NCBI GenBank assembly: GCA_039808465.1
Contig: JBDHTA010000019.1
Location: 1-34,101, forward strand
Direction of reading: 5' to 3'
Source of the DNA: Metarhizobium sp039808465
Lineage (GTDB): Bacteria; Pseudomonadota; Alphaproteobacteria; Rhizobiales; Rhizobiaceae
Length of the DNA stretch: 34,101 nucleotides
The position numbers and the translations under genes were made by a program. Below are positions 1 through 7,490 of the stretch, piece by piece (position 1 is the first letter of the stretch; each line of letters starts with the position of its first letter). The notes below the pieces were generated by a model. The model saw only the letters and a list, made by a program, of their open reading frames with translations. It did not search any database and had not been told where the DNA came from.

Positions 1-200
1 GCGATTCAGCGGCGGGAATGATCGATGTGTCATCAACCGGCCTGCGCGGTGTTGCAAGACCATGCGCCGGTTTTCCGGTTCGCCCGGCCGGTAAAATGGC
101 GAATTTTTCGTGATGCGCAGGGTGGTGCGCCGCCGAAATTGTCCTATCCTGTCTCGCGCGCGTGGCCGGAGGGGTGACAGGCGCAGGAAGGGGCGGCGTC
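1..200. other. Left-edge non-coding stretch
   Basis: I see no convincing coding frame, RNA gene or terminator here. It ends in the purine-rich AGGAAGGGG at about 184-194, which serves as ribosome binding site for the small HTH gene beginning at 201. The stretch probably contains that gene's promoter, but no clear -35/-10 pair stands out. A fragment of an upstream gene at the very edge cannot be excluded. Confidence 0.4.
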
Positions 201-506
201 ATGCCCAGTCTGGATTTCTATCTCGATTGCCAGTCTGCCGATACCGGCGATACTGTGGGCGGGCGGTTGAGCCGTGCGCATGATTGTTCCGGGGATTCGC
301 TCGACATGCTGGCGGCGCGGGCAGGCGTCAGGGCGGCCCTGATCCGGCTATGGGAACGCGATCGCGCAGAACCTGCCATTGCGCAGCTTTCGGCGCTGGC
401 GGCAGCCTTGCGCGTGTCGCCCATGTGGCTTGCGGCAGGTATTGGCGAGGGGCCGGAGCAGGAGGATGGCGGTCAAGGGCCCGCGGCACGCAAATCCGCA
501 TCGTGA
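201..506 (+). CDS. Small XRE-family helix-turn-helix protein
   Basis: Protein of 101 residues with an XRE/Cro-type helix-turn-helix at about residues 33-78: a first helix with LAARAGV, a recognition helix around LIRLWERDRAEP, and the conserved tail LSALAAALRVSPMWLAAG. It should bind DNA as a dimer and act as a small transcriptional regulator; no target is visible. The start at 201 was chosen because AGGAAGGGG lies about 7 bases upstream; an earlier in-frame GTG at 162 lacks such a site. The first 30 and last 20 residues are not recognised. It sits alone and converges on tRNA-Leu. Family assignment is fairly secure, specific role unknown. Confidence 0.75.
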   Translation: MPSLDFYLDCQSADTGDTVGGRLSRAHDCSGDSLDMLAARAGVRAALIRLWERDRAEPAIAQLSALAAALRVSPMWLAAGIGEGPEQEDGGQGPAARKSAS

Positions 507-532
507 AAGAGCCAAGCCATTGCCGGAAAAGC

Positions 533-556
533 AAAAAACCCGCCGAAGCGGGTTTT
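533..556 (-). terminator. Rho-independent terminator of tRNA-Leu
   Basis: Inverted repeat AAACCCGC-CGAA-GCGGGTTT. Read on the minus strand it follows the 3' end of tRNA-Leu by a few bases and ends in a T run (TTTTTTGC), as expected for tRNA transcript termination. It could also work for the HTH gene arriving from the left. Confidence 0.8.
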
Positions 557-558
557 CT

Positions 559-643
559 TGGTGCGGTCGAGAAGACTCGAACTTCCACGGGTTGCCCCAC
601 AGCGACCTCAACGCTGCGCGTCTACCAATTCCGCCACGACCGC
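559..643 (-). tRNA. tRNA-Leu (anticodon GAG)
   Basis: On the minus strand the sequence begins GCGGTCGTGGCGG and ends GACCGC-A-CCA, so the acceptor stem pairs and the CCA end is encoded. The anticodon stem CAGCG/CGCTG closes the loop TTGAGGT, giving anticodon GAG (Leu, CUC/CUU codons). A long variable arm and the T-loop signature GTTCGAGTC are present. Length is 85 bases including CCA, normal for a class II tRNA. All stems look intact. No integrase or att-like duplication is seen at its 3' end. Confidence 0.97.
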
Positions 644-679
644 ATCGTGGTAGGCGCCGGTTTGTGCCGGCGAGGGAGC

Positions 680-707
680 GTGTAGCAAAAGCATTCGGGG
701 GACACAA
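680..707 (-). promoter_or_regulatory. Probable tRNA-Leu promoter
   Basis: Read on the minus strand: TTGTGT (-35, 702-707), a 16-base spacer, CTACAC (-10, 680-685). Transcription would begin about 30 bases before the mature tRNA 5' end at 643. The element resembles alphaproteobacterial housekeeping promoters, but this is assignment by eye. Confidence 0.45.
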
Positions 708-824
708 GAGCGTTCGATAAGATTTTTTCCTTTTTGAAAAATATCTATATGAAAACATGGAAAGGGCATGCGGCAGGCCTGTTCGCACCACCTTCCATGC
801 GGCCATGAAGTTTCGGAGTTTCAA

Positions 825-1559
825 ATGCTTAGGACCGATATCGACATGCTGATGCTGCCTGTGGACGGTTCGCCGCCGGCGCGCTGGCGCATTTCCGAGG
901 GGCTTGTTCCCTATGAGCAGGCGCTGGCGGAGATGGAGCGGGAGGTGGAGCGCATCGCGGCCGGGAAAGCGGATGAACTGGTCTGGCTTCTGGAGCATCC
1001 GCCGCTTTACACGGCAGGCACCAGCGCCGACGCGGCCGACCTGATCGAGCCGGAGCGGTTCCCGGTGTTTCAGACCGGGCGCGGCGGCGAATATACCTAT
1101 CACGGCCCCGGCCAGCGTGTCGTTTATGTCATGCTCGATCTCAGGCGGCGCAGGCAGGATGTGCGGGCCTATGTCGCCGCGCTCGAGGAGGTCATCATCC
1201 GCATGCTGGAATCGATGAATGTGCGCGGCGAGCGGCGAGAGGATCGCGTCGGCGTCTGGGTGCGGCGGCCGGAAAAACCGGCGCTGCCGGATGGCGGCAT
1301 GGCCGAGGACAAGGTGGCGGCGCTCGGCATCCGCCTGCGGCGCTGGGTGAGCTTCCATGGCCTGTCGATCAATGTCGATCCAGACCTCTCGCATTTCGGC
1401 GGCATCGTGCCCTGCGGAATCACCGGCTACGGCGTCACCAGCCTTGTCGATCTCGGCCTGCCGGTGATGATGAGCGATGTGGATATGCGGCTTCGCGAGG
1501 CTTTCGAAAGCGTTTTCGGAAAAACCGTGGCGGAGCGAACCGGGGAGATCTGTCCATGA
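825..1559 (+). CDS. lipB: Octanoyl-[ACP]:protein N-octanoyltransferase
   Basis: LipB moves the octanoyl chain from acyl carrier protein to lipoyl domains of the 2-oxoacid dehydrogenases and the glycine cleavage H protein, the first step of lipoate synthesis in the cytoplasm. Visible signatures are RGGEYTYHGPGQ (residues 86-97), the catalytic lysine in KVAALGIR (Lys163) and the catalytic cysteine in IVPCGITG (Cys197). The protein is 244 residues, normal for the family. The ATG at 825 was preferred over one at 768 because CGGAG lies about 7 bases upstream and homology begins there. Its stop overlaps the next gene's start (ATGA), so the two are probably translated together. Confidence 0.95.
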   Translation: MLRTDIDMLMLPVDGSPPARWRISEGLVPYEQALAEMEREVERIAAGKADELVWLLEHPPLYTAGTSADAADLIEPERFPVFQTGRGGEYTYHGPGQRVVYVMLDLRRRRQDVRAYVAALEEVIIRMLESMNVRGERREDRVGVWVRRPEKPALPDGGMAEDKVAALGIRLRRWVSFHGLSINVDPDLSHFGGIVPCGITGYGVTSLVDLGLPVMMSDVDMRLREAFESVFGKTVAERTGEICP

Positions 1560-1981
1560 CGGCGGGATTGCGCGTGCGCAAACGGGAAACAGGGGCGACG
1601 GCGCGGCTGTCGCAGCATGGCGGCGTCGCCATGGAATCGGCAACGGGCGGCAAGATCGAGCTTGTCACGGCGGCGTCCGCGCCGGGCTTCAACCCGGTCG
1701 ATCTGCTTTACGCGTCGTTGTCCGGCTGTCTGGCGCTCAGCGTCCGCATCGCGGCGAGCGAGCTTGGATGGTTTTCCCGCTTCGAATCCGTCGAAGTCAC
1801 GGTGTCCGGCCGCAAGGCGGAGGCGGAATTCGGGCGGATCGAATCGATGAACGCCACGATCCGCATTCTCGGCGATTTCACGCCCGCGCACAGGCATGAA
1901 ATCATCGGGCGCGCCGAGCGGCTGTGCACGATCAGCAATACGCTGCAACAGCCGCCCCGCATCGAGGTCGTGGCGGAATAA
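1556..1981 (+). CDS. OsmC-family protein
   Basis: Protein of 141 residues of the OsmC/Ohr superfamily, whose characterised members reduce organic or fatty-acid hydroperoxides using two cysteines. Both are present: Cys58 in LLYASLSGCLA, on the central helix, and Cys124 in ERLCTISNTL. The N-terminal strand region with EL/FNP and GFNPVDLL also fits. The start overlaps the lipB stop by four bases, so translation is likely coupled. The pairing suggests an envelope or thiol-peroxide protection role, but that is inference; substrate and partner are unknown. It is distinct from classical Ohr, so I leave the symbol empty. Confidence 0.85.
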   Translation: MTAGLRVRKRETGATARLSQHGGVAMESATGGKIELVTAASAPGFNPVDLLYASLSGCLALSVRIAASELGWFSRFESVEVTVSGRKAEAEFGRIESMNATIRILGDFTPAHRHEIIGRAERLCTISNTLQQPPRIEVVAE

Positions 1982-2470
1982 TCATTCCTCGTCGGGAATG
2001 TGGCTGTCGACACCGAGCGTGTTCAGGAGATTGCGGACGTGGCGCACGCCGTCGACGCTGGACGCCGCCAGTTCCACGCGGCGCAACTGCTCGATATCGT
2101 CCACCCGGCCCGTCAGTGTCACCACATGGCCATCGGCGTGAACGTCGATGGCGTCGAGCGCCAGCCCGTCGATGCCGGAAAGGGCATCGGTGACGCGCTC
2201 TTCGAGATCGTCGGACTCCTCGCGGCCATCGGTTGCCGGAAGCACGGTGTCGCGCAGGTCGGCCTGATTGCCCGCCCCGTCGATGCCGCTGACGCGAAAG
2301 CCGGTGTTTTCGTCATTATCGGCGCGCGGGCGGCCGTAATCGGGATTGTCGACGCCGGGGGCAAGCGGCTTGTCGGCATAGGGCCAGCCGCTGTCGACAT
2401 CGCGGCTTTCGTAATCGCGATAGTCCTCCTCGCGGGAGCGGCGGTCTGCGTCGGTGGGGGTTCCGGCCAT
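1982..2470 (-). CDS. BON-domain protein with acidic, low-complexity N terminus
   Basis: Protein of 162 residues. Residues about 1-85 are polar and rich in Asp, Arg, Glu and Tyr, with no signal peptide and probably disordered. A single BON domain fills about 90-155 (VTDALSGIDGLALDAIDVHA followed by VTLTGRVDDIEQ), a fold linked to phospholipid or envelope binding in OsmY-like proteins. The start at 2470 was chosen because GGAGAAG lies 5 bases upstream; an ATG 30 bases further out lacks a site. Without a signal peptide this looks cytosolic, unlike OsmY. It is tail to tail with the OsmC gene, one base apart. Function unknown. Confidence 0.8.
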   Translation of the reverse strand: MAGTPTDADRRSREEDYRDYESRDVDSGWPYADKPLAPGVDNPDYGRPRADNDENTGFRVSGIDGAGNQADLRDTVLPATDGREESDDLEERVTDALSGIDGLALDAIDVHADGHVVTLTGRVDDIEQLRRVELAASSVDGVRHVRNLLNTLGVDSHIPDEE

Positions 2471-2531
2471 GGTCTTCTCCTTCACGTTCTGTAGCTGCAA
2501 AACGTTGGAGACGCGGTTTGGTTCGGGCGGG

Positions 2532-3026
2532 TCAGCGCTGCGCCTTTTCCCATTTGCGGATCAGGCGGTCGCGTTTCAGCCGCGACAGGCGTTGCAGCCA
2601 GAACAGGCCGTCGAGCTGGTCGATCTCGTGCTGCATGCAGGTGGAGAGGAAGCCGCTCATTTCCTCCTCCCCGGTTTGACCGTCCAGCGATTGCCAGCGC
2701 AGGCGGATGCGGGCCGGGCGGGTGACCTTCTCGATGGCGCCGGGCATGGAAACGCTGCCTTCGTTGAACTCCTGCGTCTCCTGCGAGGCGTCGAGAATCT
2801 CGGGATTGACGAAGATGCGCGGCGCTGCCTGCCCTTCCAGCTCGATCACCACGACGCGGCGCGCAACCCCGATATGGGCGGCGGTGATGCCGACGCCGGG
2901 AGCGGCGCGCATGGTGTCGGCCAGATCCTGTGCCAGCGCGGCAAGCTCCGCGTCGAATGTCGTCACCCTGTCGCAAACCCTGTTCAGATCGGGATGGGGA
3001 AAACGGAGAATCGGTCGTATCGCCAT
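2532..3026 (-). CDS. Peptide deformylase-like protein with altered metal-site motifs
   Basis: Protein of 164 residues with the full peptide deformylase fold by sequence, but all three signature motifs are changed. Motif I (usual GxGxAAxQ) is GVGITAAH (residues 44-51), with Gln replaced by His. Motif II (usual EGCLS) is EGSVS, so the metal-binding Cys is Ser91. Motif III (usual HExDH) is HEIDQ (133-137), so one metal-binding His is Gln137; His133 and Glu134 remain. Two of three iron/zinc ligands are therefore lost. Genuine deformylases remove the formyl group from nascent Met; this one is probably not a normal deformylase. The start at 3026 removes a poorly conserved 27-residue leader. Confidence 0.85.
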   Translation of the reverse strand: MAIRPILRFPHPDLNRVCDRVTTFDAELAALAQDLADTMRAAPGVGITAAHIGVARRVVVIELEGQAAPRIFVNPEILDASQETQEFNEGSVSMPGAIEKVTRPARIRLRWQSLDGQTGEEEMSGFLSTCMQHEIDQLDGLFWLQRLSRLKRDRLIRKWEKAQR

Positions 3027-3214
3027 GGTGTCGCCTTCGCGGTTTTTCCGGTCATCCATACCAGCTTGCGCGGTGTTGCGAAGCGGTGTTTTCACAAGCG
3101 CTCGCAAACGGCTGGACCTCGGCTTTTTCTTGCGTTAGCAGAAAGGGCCGCACGGGATCGGCTTCGGCTGTACGGATGCGGTTATCCGATTGTTGAGACA
3201 GGTTTTTCAGGCAG

Positions 3215-3249
3215 CCTCGCGCCGCCGGAACCCAGAAGCGGGCGCGAGG
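3215..3249 (+). promoter_or_regulatory. Hairpin over the mgtE ribosome binding site
   Basis: CCTCGCGCC (3215-3223) is perfectly complementary to GGCGCGAGG (3241-3249), giving a GC-rich 9-bp stem with a 17-base loop. The only good Shine-Dalgarno for mgtE, GAGGG at 3246-3250, lies almost wholly in the right arm, 8 bases before the ATG at 3258. Folding would hide it. Regulation by magnesium is an inference from the downstream gene; no known riboswitch family is recognised. Confidence 0.6.
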
Positions 3250-3257
3250 GCGGATAG

Positions 3258-4691
3258 ATGACGAATACCGGCGAAATCGACAATGCCCGCATCGACAGGG
3301 GCCGCGCCGCGCCGCCTGAGGCCGAGCAGGACATTTATGCCGAGGACGGTTCGATCCGTCCGGATTTCCTCGCCATGGTCGGCGCGGCGATTGGCGACCG
3401 CGACGTGCTGTATCTGCGCGATCACGTCAGCCGCCTGCACGAATCGGAACTGGGCGACCTGCTGGAATCGCTGCTGCCCGACCAGCGCATCGCGCTGATC
3501 CTGCTGCTCGGCGACGATTTCGACATGACCGCGCTGACGGAGGTGGACGAGGCCATCCGTCTTGAGATCGTCGAGCATCTGCCGAACGAGGAACTGGCCG
3601 CCCGAATCGGCGAGCTGGATTCGGACGATGCCGTCTACATTCTCGAGGATCTCGACCAGGAAGACCGTGAGGACATTCTCGCCAAGCTGCCGTTTACCGA
3701 GCGGGTGCGGCTGCGCCGGGCGCTGGATTATCCGGAAAGTTCGGCCGGGCGGCGCATGCAGACGGAATTCGTCGCGGTGCCGCCGTTCTGGACCGTCGGC
3801 CAGACCATCGATTACATGCGCGACGAATCGGACCTTCCGGACAGCTTTACGCAGATTTTCGTCATCGACCCGACCTTCAAGCTGCTCGGCGCCGTCGATC
3901 TCGACCGCATCCTGCGCACCAAGCGGCAGACGAAGATCGATGAGATCATGCGGGAGACCAACCACCCCATTCCCGCCGAAATGGACCAGGAAGAGGCCGC
4001 CCAGCTTTTCGAGCAATACGACCTTCTCTCCGCCGCCGTGGTGGATGATAACGGCCGCCTCGTCGGCGTGCTGACCATCGACGACGTGGTCGACGTCATC
4101 CATGAAGAGGCGGACGAGGATATCAAGCGTCTCGGCGGCGTCGGCGACGAAGAGCTGTCGGACAATATCGTGTCCACCGTGCGCTCGCGCTTCCTGTGGC
4201 TGGTCATCAATCTCGGCACGGCGATGATTTCGGCGAGCGTCATCGGGTTGTTCGACGAATCCATCGAGAAGATGATCGCGCTGGCGGTGCTGATGCCTGT
4301 GGTCGCCTCGATGGGCGGCAATGCCGGAACCCAGACGATGACGGTGACGGTGCGCGCCCTTGCGACCCGCGATCTCGATATTTACAATGCCGGGCGCATC
4401 ATCCGCAGGGAAGCGGGCGTCGGCCTGATGAACGGGGCGATTTTCGCGACGCTGCTCGGCGCCGTCGCCGGAACATGGTTCCATGATTACCAGCTTGGCG
4501 CGGTGATCGGCGCGGCGATGATCATCAACATGATGGCGGCGGCGCTGGCGGGCATTCTGCTGCCGCTGCTGCTGGACAAGCTCGGCGCCGACCCCGCCAT
4601 CGCCTCATCCGTTTTCGTGACCACCGTGACGGATTGCACGGGCTTTTTCGCCTTTCTCGGATTGGCGACCTGGTGGTTCAATATTCATTGA
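3258..4691 (+). CDS. mgtE: Magnesium transporter MgtE
   Basis: Protein of 477 residues, a Mg2+ channel/transporter of the inner membrane. The order is canonical: a helical MgtE N domain (about 45-150) with acidic repeats such as ELDSDDAVYILEDL; two CBS domains (about 152-285, containing FVIDPTFKLLGAVDL and VVDDNGRLVGVLTIDDVVD); a connecting helix; and five transmembrane helices (about 310-477). The pore region carries MPVVASMGGNAGTQT, and the last helix has FVTTVTDCTGFFAFLG. In known MgtE the cytosolic domains sense Mg2+ and close the pore. A hairpin pairs its ribosome binding site. The MerR gene follows 31 bases after its stop. Confidence 0.96.
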   Translation: MTNTGEIDNARIDRGRAAPPEAEQDIYAEDGSIRPDFLAMVGAAIGDRDVLYLRDHVSRLHESELGDLLESLLPDQRIALILLLGDDFDMTALTEVDEAIRLEIVEHLPNEELAARIGELDSDDAVYILEDLDQEDREDILAKLPFTERVRLRRALDYPESSAGRRMQTEFVAVPPFWTVGQTIDYMRDESDLPDSFTQIFVIDPTFKLLGAVDLDRILRTKRQTKIDEIMRETNHPIPAEMDQEEAAQLFEQYDLLSAAVVDDNGRLVGVLTIDDVVDVIHEEADEDIKRLGGVGDEELSDNIVSTVRSRFLWLVINLGTAMISASVIGLFDESIEKMIALAVLMPVVASMGGNAGTQTMTVTVRALATRDLDIYNAGRIIRREAGVGLMNGAIFATLLGAVAGTWFHDYQLGAVIGAAMIINMMAAALAGILLPLLLDKLGADPAIASSVFVTTVTDCTGFFAFLGLATWWFNIH

Positions 4692-4722
4692 ATGCCGTTG
4701 CGGCGGCGGGAATGGGCGGCGC

Positions 4723-5109
4723 GTGGAGAAATATTTCAGCATTACCGATCTGACGCGGGAATTCGGCGTTTCGACCCGCACCCTCCGCTTCTACGAGGAC
4801 GAAGGGCTGATCCACCCGGACCGGCGCGGCCGCACGCGGCTTTACCGCGCCGAGGACCGGCGGCTGGTGCAGGAGATTCTGCGCGGACGCCGGATCGGGC
4901 TGACTCTTGCGGAAATCCGTGAACTGATCCGCGTTTACAAGGAAACGCCCGGCAATGTCGGCGAACTGACGGCGCTGATGAAAAGCATTGCCGACAAGCG
5001 GGATGAATTGCGCCAGAAGCGCAAGGATATCGAGGATACGCTCGCCGATCTCGACACCATCGAGGAAGCCTGCCTGACGCGGCTGGCGGAAATCGGCGTC
5101 GGCACCTGA
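4723..5109 (+). CDS. MerR-family transcriptional regulator
   Basis: Protein of 128 residues starting with GTG. The N terminus is a winged helix of the MerR type (SITDLTREFGVSTRTLRFYE, then DEGLIHPDRRGRTRLY), and residues about 75-118 form the antiparallel coiled-coil dimer helix. There is no C-terminal metal-binding cysteine set (a single Cys near the end), so metal sensing as in MerR, CueR or ZntR is unlikely. The head resembles LiuR-type regulators of branched-chain amino acid catabolism, but no such genes are nearby, so the target is open. The start follows from homology; the only upstream ATG is out of frame. It could share the mgtE transcript. Confidence 0.85.
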   Translation: MEKYFSITDLTREFGVSTRTLRFYEDEGLIHPDRRGRTRLYRAEDRRLVQEILRGRRIGLTLAEIRELIRVYKETPGNVGELTALMKSIADKRDELRQKRKDIEDTLADLDTIEEACLTRLAEIGVGT

Positions 5110-5134
5110 TTTCCGCCTTCCCGTTTCAGGAATA

Positions 5135-5608
5135 TCAGATCCAGCGGCGCGTCTTGCGGCAATAGCGCTCGTATTCGATGCCGAAGCGGGCGTGCAGGTG
5201 CATTTCCTCGCGGCGGATGGCGAGCATGGTGGTGAAGACGGCGGCAAGCGTCGCCATGACGAAGAACCAGGCATTGCCGGTAATCAGCCCGATTCCCATG
5301 GTGACCAGCGTATAGCCGAGATAGATGGGGTTGCGCGTGTAGCGATAGGGGCCGTGGGTGACGAGATGGCGGCTGGCGCGGTGCGGCAGGATGGTGGTGC
5401 AGCTTTCCAGCAGGGTTTTCGTGGCCCAGAGATCGAGCCCGATCGCGATGGCAATCATCAGCGCGCCCGCCAGCCAGCGCAGTTTTTCATGCGGCAGCGG
5501 CGCGGGCAGCCCGGCGAACTGGTGGACCATCCATGCGGCGAAAATGGCGGCCCCGTAAACGAGCGGCGGCCAGGGAAAACTCAAGGGCTTCACGCGATAG
5601 GCATTCAT
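5135..5608 (-). CDS. ICMT-like membrane methyltransferase family protein
   Basis: Protein of 157 residues with about four membrane segments (around 12-30, 44-62, 95-110, 112-128). The C-terminal half carries the isoprenylcysteine carboxyl methyltransferase/PEMT signature HGPYRYTRNPIYLGY, followed by the cofactor-binding R-R-E-E and FGIEYERYCRK. Relatives use S-adenosylmethionine at the membrane; bacterial substrates are mostly unknown. GAGGGG lies about 8 bases before the ATG and within the 13-base gap to the upstream DUF1624 gene, so the two are surely co-transcribed. Eukaryote-type prenylcysteine methylation should not be assumed. Confidence 0.85.
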   Translation of the reverse strand: MNAYRVKPLSFPWPPLVYGAAIFAAWMVHQFAGLPAPLPHEKLRWLAGALMIAIAIGLDLWATKTLLESCTTILPHRASRHLVTHGPYRYTRNPIYLGYTLVTMGIGLITGNAWFFVMATLAAVFTTMLAIRREEMHLHARFGIEYERYCRKTRRWI

Positions 5609-5621
5609 TGCGGCCGTCCCC

Positions 5622-6566
5622 TCATTGAGCGCTGGCAGTGCATTGCCGCGCTATGGTCTGAATGCGCTCATCCTGCGCCGCGTGGATTGCGCCAAGCTGG
5701 AGCGGTTCGTAGAGTTTGCGTTCCATCAATTCCCGCAGCGTGCATTCGCAAAAAGCCGCGCAGAAGGCGGCATCCTGCGATTTGACGCAGCTCGACTCGC
5801 AGGATTTCAGGTAGGCCTCGGGCGATTCTGCCGAGGGCGGCAGCACGAGGCTGGCGAGATAGACCAGCGAAATCAGCACCGGCTGGTGAATGAGGTAGAA
5901 GGCGAGGCTATGCCGCCCGATCCGGGCAAGCAGGTTGCGGTGCGGCCCGCCCGCCGTTTTCGCGATCCAGCCGGTTGCCTGCCCGATTCTGGCGGCGGCG
6001 ATGCCGAACAGGACGGGGGCGAGCCAGGGCAGCAGCGGCACGTAATCATTGGAGCGCGGCGGCGTTTCCGAAAGCCCGAGCCACCACAGCCATGGCGTAT
6101 CGAAGGCGGCCGAGCGCAGATACCACGGGGCGATGACGACGGCGATCGCCGTCAGCGCCGTCAGCGCCGGGGGCAGGCGCAGGAACAGCAGGCCGATCAG
6201 GCTGGCGGCGGCAATCGAATGCAGGATGCCGAAGAAGATCAGCCCTTCCGGCATGGCGTAGGCGGTTGCCGCCGTGATCGCCAGCGCCGCGCCCGCGATC
6301 ATCGCCAGCCGTTTCAGGAAGGGCCGCCAGCGGATCACCGGCGTATGCGCCAGCACCAGACTGAAGCCCACCAGAAACAGGAAGCTGGAGGCGATGCCGC
6401 GCGCATAGGCTTTCCACAGGCCGAAGGCCGTCGTGCCCGCTTCGATATAGCGGAAAAATTCCAGATCCCACGCGAAGTGATAGGTCGCCATGGCGATGAG
6501 CGCGAGGCCGCGCGCCGTATCCAGCCAGCCGAGGCGGGGGCGTGCGGTTTGTGTGGTGGCAGCCAT
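5622..6566 (-). CDS. DUF1624/YeiB-like multi-pass membrane protein
   Basis: Protein of 314 residues resembling the DUF1624 (heparan-alpha-glucosaminide N-acetyltransferase-like) group of membrane acyltransferase-like proteins. It opens with LGWLDTARGLALIAMATYHF, a typical first-helix signature with Asp and a conserved His, and has roughly eight hydrophobic segments to about residue 245. The last 75 residues are a soluble tail with five cysteines (C-ESS-C, then C-AAF-C-E-C), which looks unusual. It lies between DUF599 (36 bases upstream) and the ICMT-like gene (13 bases downstream) in one operon. Acyl transfer to a periplasmic glycan is a plausible but unproven role. Confidence 0.8.
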   Translation of the reverse strand: MAATTQTARPRLGWLDTARGLALIAMATYHFAWDLEFFRYIEAGTTAFGLWKAYARGIASSFLFLVGFSLVLAHTPVIRWRPFLKRLAMIAGAALAITAATAYAMPEGLIFFGILHSIAAASLIGLLFLRLPPALTALTAIAVVIAPWYLRSAAFDTPWLWWLGLSETPPRSNDYVPLLPWLAPVLFGIAAARIGQATGWIAKTAGGPHRNLLARIGRHSLAFYLIHQPVLISLVYLASLVLPPSAESPEAYLKSCESSCVKSQDAAFCAAFCECTLRELMERKLYEPLQLGAIHAAQDERIQTIARQCTASAQ

Positions 6567-6602
6567 CGGGGAATCATCCTTGCATGGGAATGGGGGCGGG
6601 AA

Positions 6603-7289
6603 TCAGGGCAGGGATTCGAGAACGGCGTTGCGCGCATCCGAGAAAAACTGCCGCCGCACGAGGATGACGACGACCATCAGCGTCATCGCCATGAACATAT
6701 AGGCGTTCACGAACCAGCCGAGATAGCCCATGGACAGGAAGATGGCGCGCAGGCCCTCGTTGAAATTCTTGGCGGCGATGATGTTCATCCTCACCACCTG
6801 CTCGGCGGCATGCTCGGCCTTTTTCCGGTCAGTTATGTCGGCGAGCATCGGCAGGCCGCCGAAGAGGATCGTGCAATAGTTGAACAGCCGGTAGGACCAG
6901 CCGAATTTGAAGAAAGCGTAGCCGAACAGCGCCGCCAGCCCGCCGACCTTCAGCTCGAAGGCGCCGCGGCTGCTGGCGATGGCGAAGGGCAGGTCGCGGA
7001 AGACGGCGTCGACCTTGTCCGTCGCGCCGATCAGCGCGAAGCAACTGCCGATGGCGAACATCGAGGCGGAAGCGAAAAACGCCGTGCCGTTCTGAAGGCC
7101 GGACATGATCTGCGTGTCGATCATCTTCAGGTCGCGGTTCAGCGAATTATGGATCCAGCGCCTGCGCCGCTCGGACATCACTTCGGTCAGGCTCCTGCGG
7201 TTGAACAGCGTCTTGCGCTCCACCACATAGGAATAGCCGAACCACAGAATGCCGAAGACGGCCATTGCGATATAATCGATGATCAGCAT
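6603..7289 (-). CDS. DUF599 family membrane protein
   Basis: Protein of 228 residues matching DUF599: an N-terminal membrane helix (about 2-20), the conserved RRRRWIHNSLNRDLKMIDTQ block on the cytosolic side, then hydrophobic segments at about 70-92, 112-135 and 185-210. The stretch FNEGLRAIFLSMGYLGWFVN near the end is also typical. The start at 7289 is set by the family's beginning MLIIDYIAM. Function is unknown in the family. It is the first gene of the three-gene minus-strand membrane operon and is divergent from sdaA across a 201-base gap. Confidence 0.85.
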   Translation of the reverse strand: MLIIDYIAMAVFGILWFGYSYVVERKTLFNRRSLTEVMSERRRRWIHNSLNRDLKMIDTQIMSGLQNGTAFFASASMFAIGSCFALIGATDKVDAVFRDLPFAIASSRGAFELKVGGLAALFGYAFFKFGWSYRLFNYCTILFGGLPMLADITDRKKAEHAAEQVVRMNIIAAKNFNEGLRAIFLSMGYLGWFVNAYMFMAMTLMVVVILVRRQFFSDARNAVLESLP

Positions 7290-7490
7290 GGAAATCGGGT
7301 CTCGCCGGTTTGCCTCGTTGATATGCCGCCTGCGCGTGGTTCCGGCAAGTGGCGGGCGCGCCGGACAGGCATGCGAAAACCGCTGATGTCGTTCCGGCTC
7401 AAGCCGATGTCGGTGTTTCGCCACAAGCGGGTTCTGCGGTAACGTAGCTTTCCGTTTCCATTCCCTCTGTCGCTCAATGAGGCGCTGCCC

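Noticed and set aside
559..643. tRNA-Leu and tRNA-Glu as integration sites for mobile elements
   Set aside because: No integrase, transposase, phage gene or duplicated tRNA 3' end is seen beside either tRNA, and flanking genes are conserved core genes.
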